Assembly (NCBI RefSeq): GCF_051401765.1
Contig: NW_027480505.1
Location: 1,612,001 to 1,676,000 of the forward strand
Source of the DNA: Calliopsis andreniformis
Taxonomy: Eukaryota > Arthropoda > Insecta > Hymenoptera > Andrenidae
Reading direction: 5' to 3'
DNA: 64,000 nt
Below, in pieces: positions 63,501 through 64,000 of the stretch; positions within the stretch are counted from its first letter, which is position 1; each line of letters opens with the position of its first letter. Both the position numbers and the translations under genes were made by a program. The notes below the pieces were generated by a model. The model ran no database searches and was not told the DNA's origin. It saw only the letters and a program-made list of their open reading frames with translations.

Positions 63501-64000
63501 ATAGGATGGAATAACTGTTGTACTTATATTGTATTTTATGCTTCTGGCGTTGACTTCTTAGGCCGTAACTGTTCCCTCTGGTGGAGCAACGTCGTAGAGT
63601 GAAACCTACGTTGCCCGGAACGTAGAAATGACCATTACTTTCACACTGGTTGCAATTATTCGTTTTATACGATGGAAAAGCTGTTGTATTTATATGGTAT
63701 TTTATGCTTCTGGCGTTGACTTCTTAGGACCTAGCCATTCGATCTGGTTGAGCAACGCCCTAGAGTGAAGCCTAGGTTGCCCGCAACGTAGAAATGACCA
63801 TAACTTTCACACTGGTAGCAATTATTCGTTTTATACAATGGAAAAACTGTTCCATTTATTTTGTATTTTATGCTTCGGGCGTTTACTTCTAAGGGCCTAA
63901 CTGTCGGATCTGGTGGATCAACGACCTAGAGTGAAGCCTAGGTTGCCCGGAACGCAGAAATGACCATAACTTTCACACTGGTTGCAATTATTCCTGTTCT

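Larger units (their letters stand above)
1..64000 (+). repeat. Satellite DNA array, ~166-bp monomer, head to tail
   Basis: The words ttgacttcta, cctaggttgcccgg, acgtagaaatgacc and tattttatgcttctggcg recur about every 166 bases from the first base to the last, always on the plus strand, giving roughly 386 monomers. Length departures are mostly single-base indels, for example the missing base at about 120 (acatgg instead of acgatgg). No inversion, spacer, transposon or unique sequence interrupts the array. Monomers differ from neighbours by many substitutions but match monomers several kilobases away almost exactly, which defines higher-order repeats. Such arrays are known as centromeric or heterochromatic satellites in animals and plants; assignment to a centromere here is inference. 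The array continues beyond both window ends. No gene-coding sequence is supported anywhere. Confidence 0.98.
53700..64000 (+). repeat. Divergent satellite zone D (~62 monomers)
   Basis: Monomers remain head to tail, but no long unit from families A or B can be followed through this zone. Private changes and small indels are commoner, for example the two-base loss near 54473 (cctagatgaagcc) and the losses near 56810, 57790 and 59950. Local blocks of 2-4 monomers are duplicated within the zone. The intact attcgttttatacgatgg box appears in more monomers than in family A. The zone looks like older, less homogenised satellite, as is often found toward array edges; that reading is inference. No gene is present; frames at 57488, 57798, 58151 and 59747 are by-products. 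Confidence 0.85.

Noticed and set aside
1..64000. CRISPR array
   Set aside because: Repeats are about 166 bp with no unique spacers between them; the whole unit is repeated.
1..64000. Naming the satellite after known ~166-bp plant satellites
   Set aside because: Length alone is not identity, and I cannot confirm sequence similarity to any named family from memory. A database search of the consensus would decide.

Overview
The whole 64 kb is one block of eukaryotic satellite DNA: about 386 head-to-tail copies of a monomer of about 166 bp, all on the same strand. I see no gene, tRNA, rRNA, transposable element, CRISPR array or unique sequence. Both window ends fall inside the array, so its true edges are not visible. 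The longest open frames are 60-103 codons, sit on both strands, and recur as exact copies wherever the same satellite block recurs. They are by-products of the repeat, not genes.

Monomer anatomy (phase 1 = ttgacttcta): gatctggtggagcaacgccc at phase 26-45, cctaggttgcccgg at 56-69, acgtagaaatgacc at 71-84, ttcacactggttgcaatt at 91-108, attcgttttatacgatgg at 109-126, tattttatgcttctggcg at 149-166. My hand consensus is about 41% GC and two-faced: phase 1-70 is about 53% GC, phase 71-166 about 32%.

Layout. (1) 1-16838: higher-order repeat (HOR) family A, with copy A1 (1-7800, 47 monomers), A2 (7801-14936, 43 monomers) and a truncated A3 (14937-16838). (2) 16839-37989: HOR family B, periods about 5.1-5.6 kb (copies B1 to B4), interrupted by short A-like stretches. 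(3) 37990-48020: family A again, strongly rearranged, including a visually perfect 831-bp tandem duplication. (4) 48021-53699: family B again (B5), including a perfect 332-bp dimer duplication. (5) 53700-64000: more divergent monomers without a clear long HOR and with only local 2-4-monomer duplications. This looks like an older or less homogenised zone.

Organism and role: long, uninterrupted, homogenised satellite with nested HORs is typical of a eukaryotic centromere or heterochromatic block. The species cannot be named from this sequence. The general flavour (on the minus strand, a run like gaaagttatggtcatttc) reminds me of some plant centromeric satellites, but that is a weak impression. 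Possible functional elements inside the monomer are a CENP-B-box-like motif (phase 109-125), a short dyad at the same place, and a CCTAGG-based hairpin (phase 44-61). All are inferences. Block boundaries are hand-aligned and mostly good to about 20 bp.
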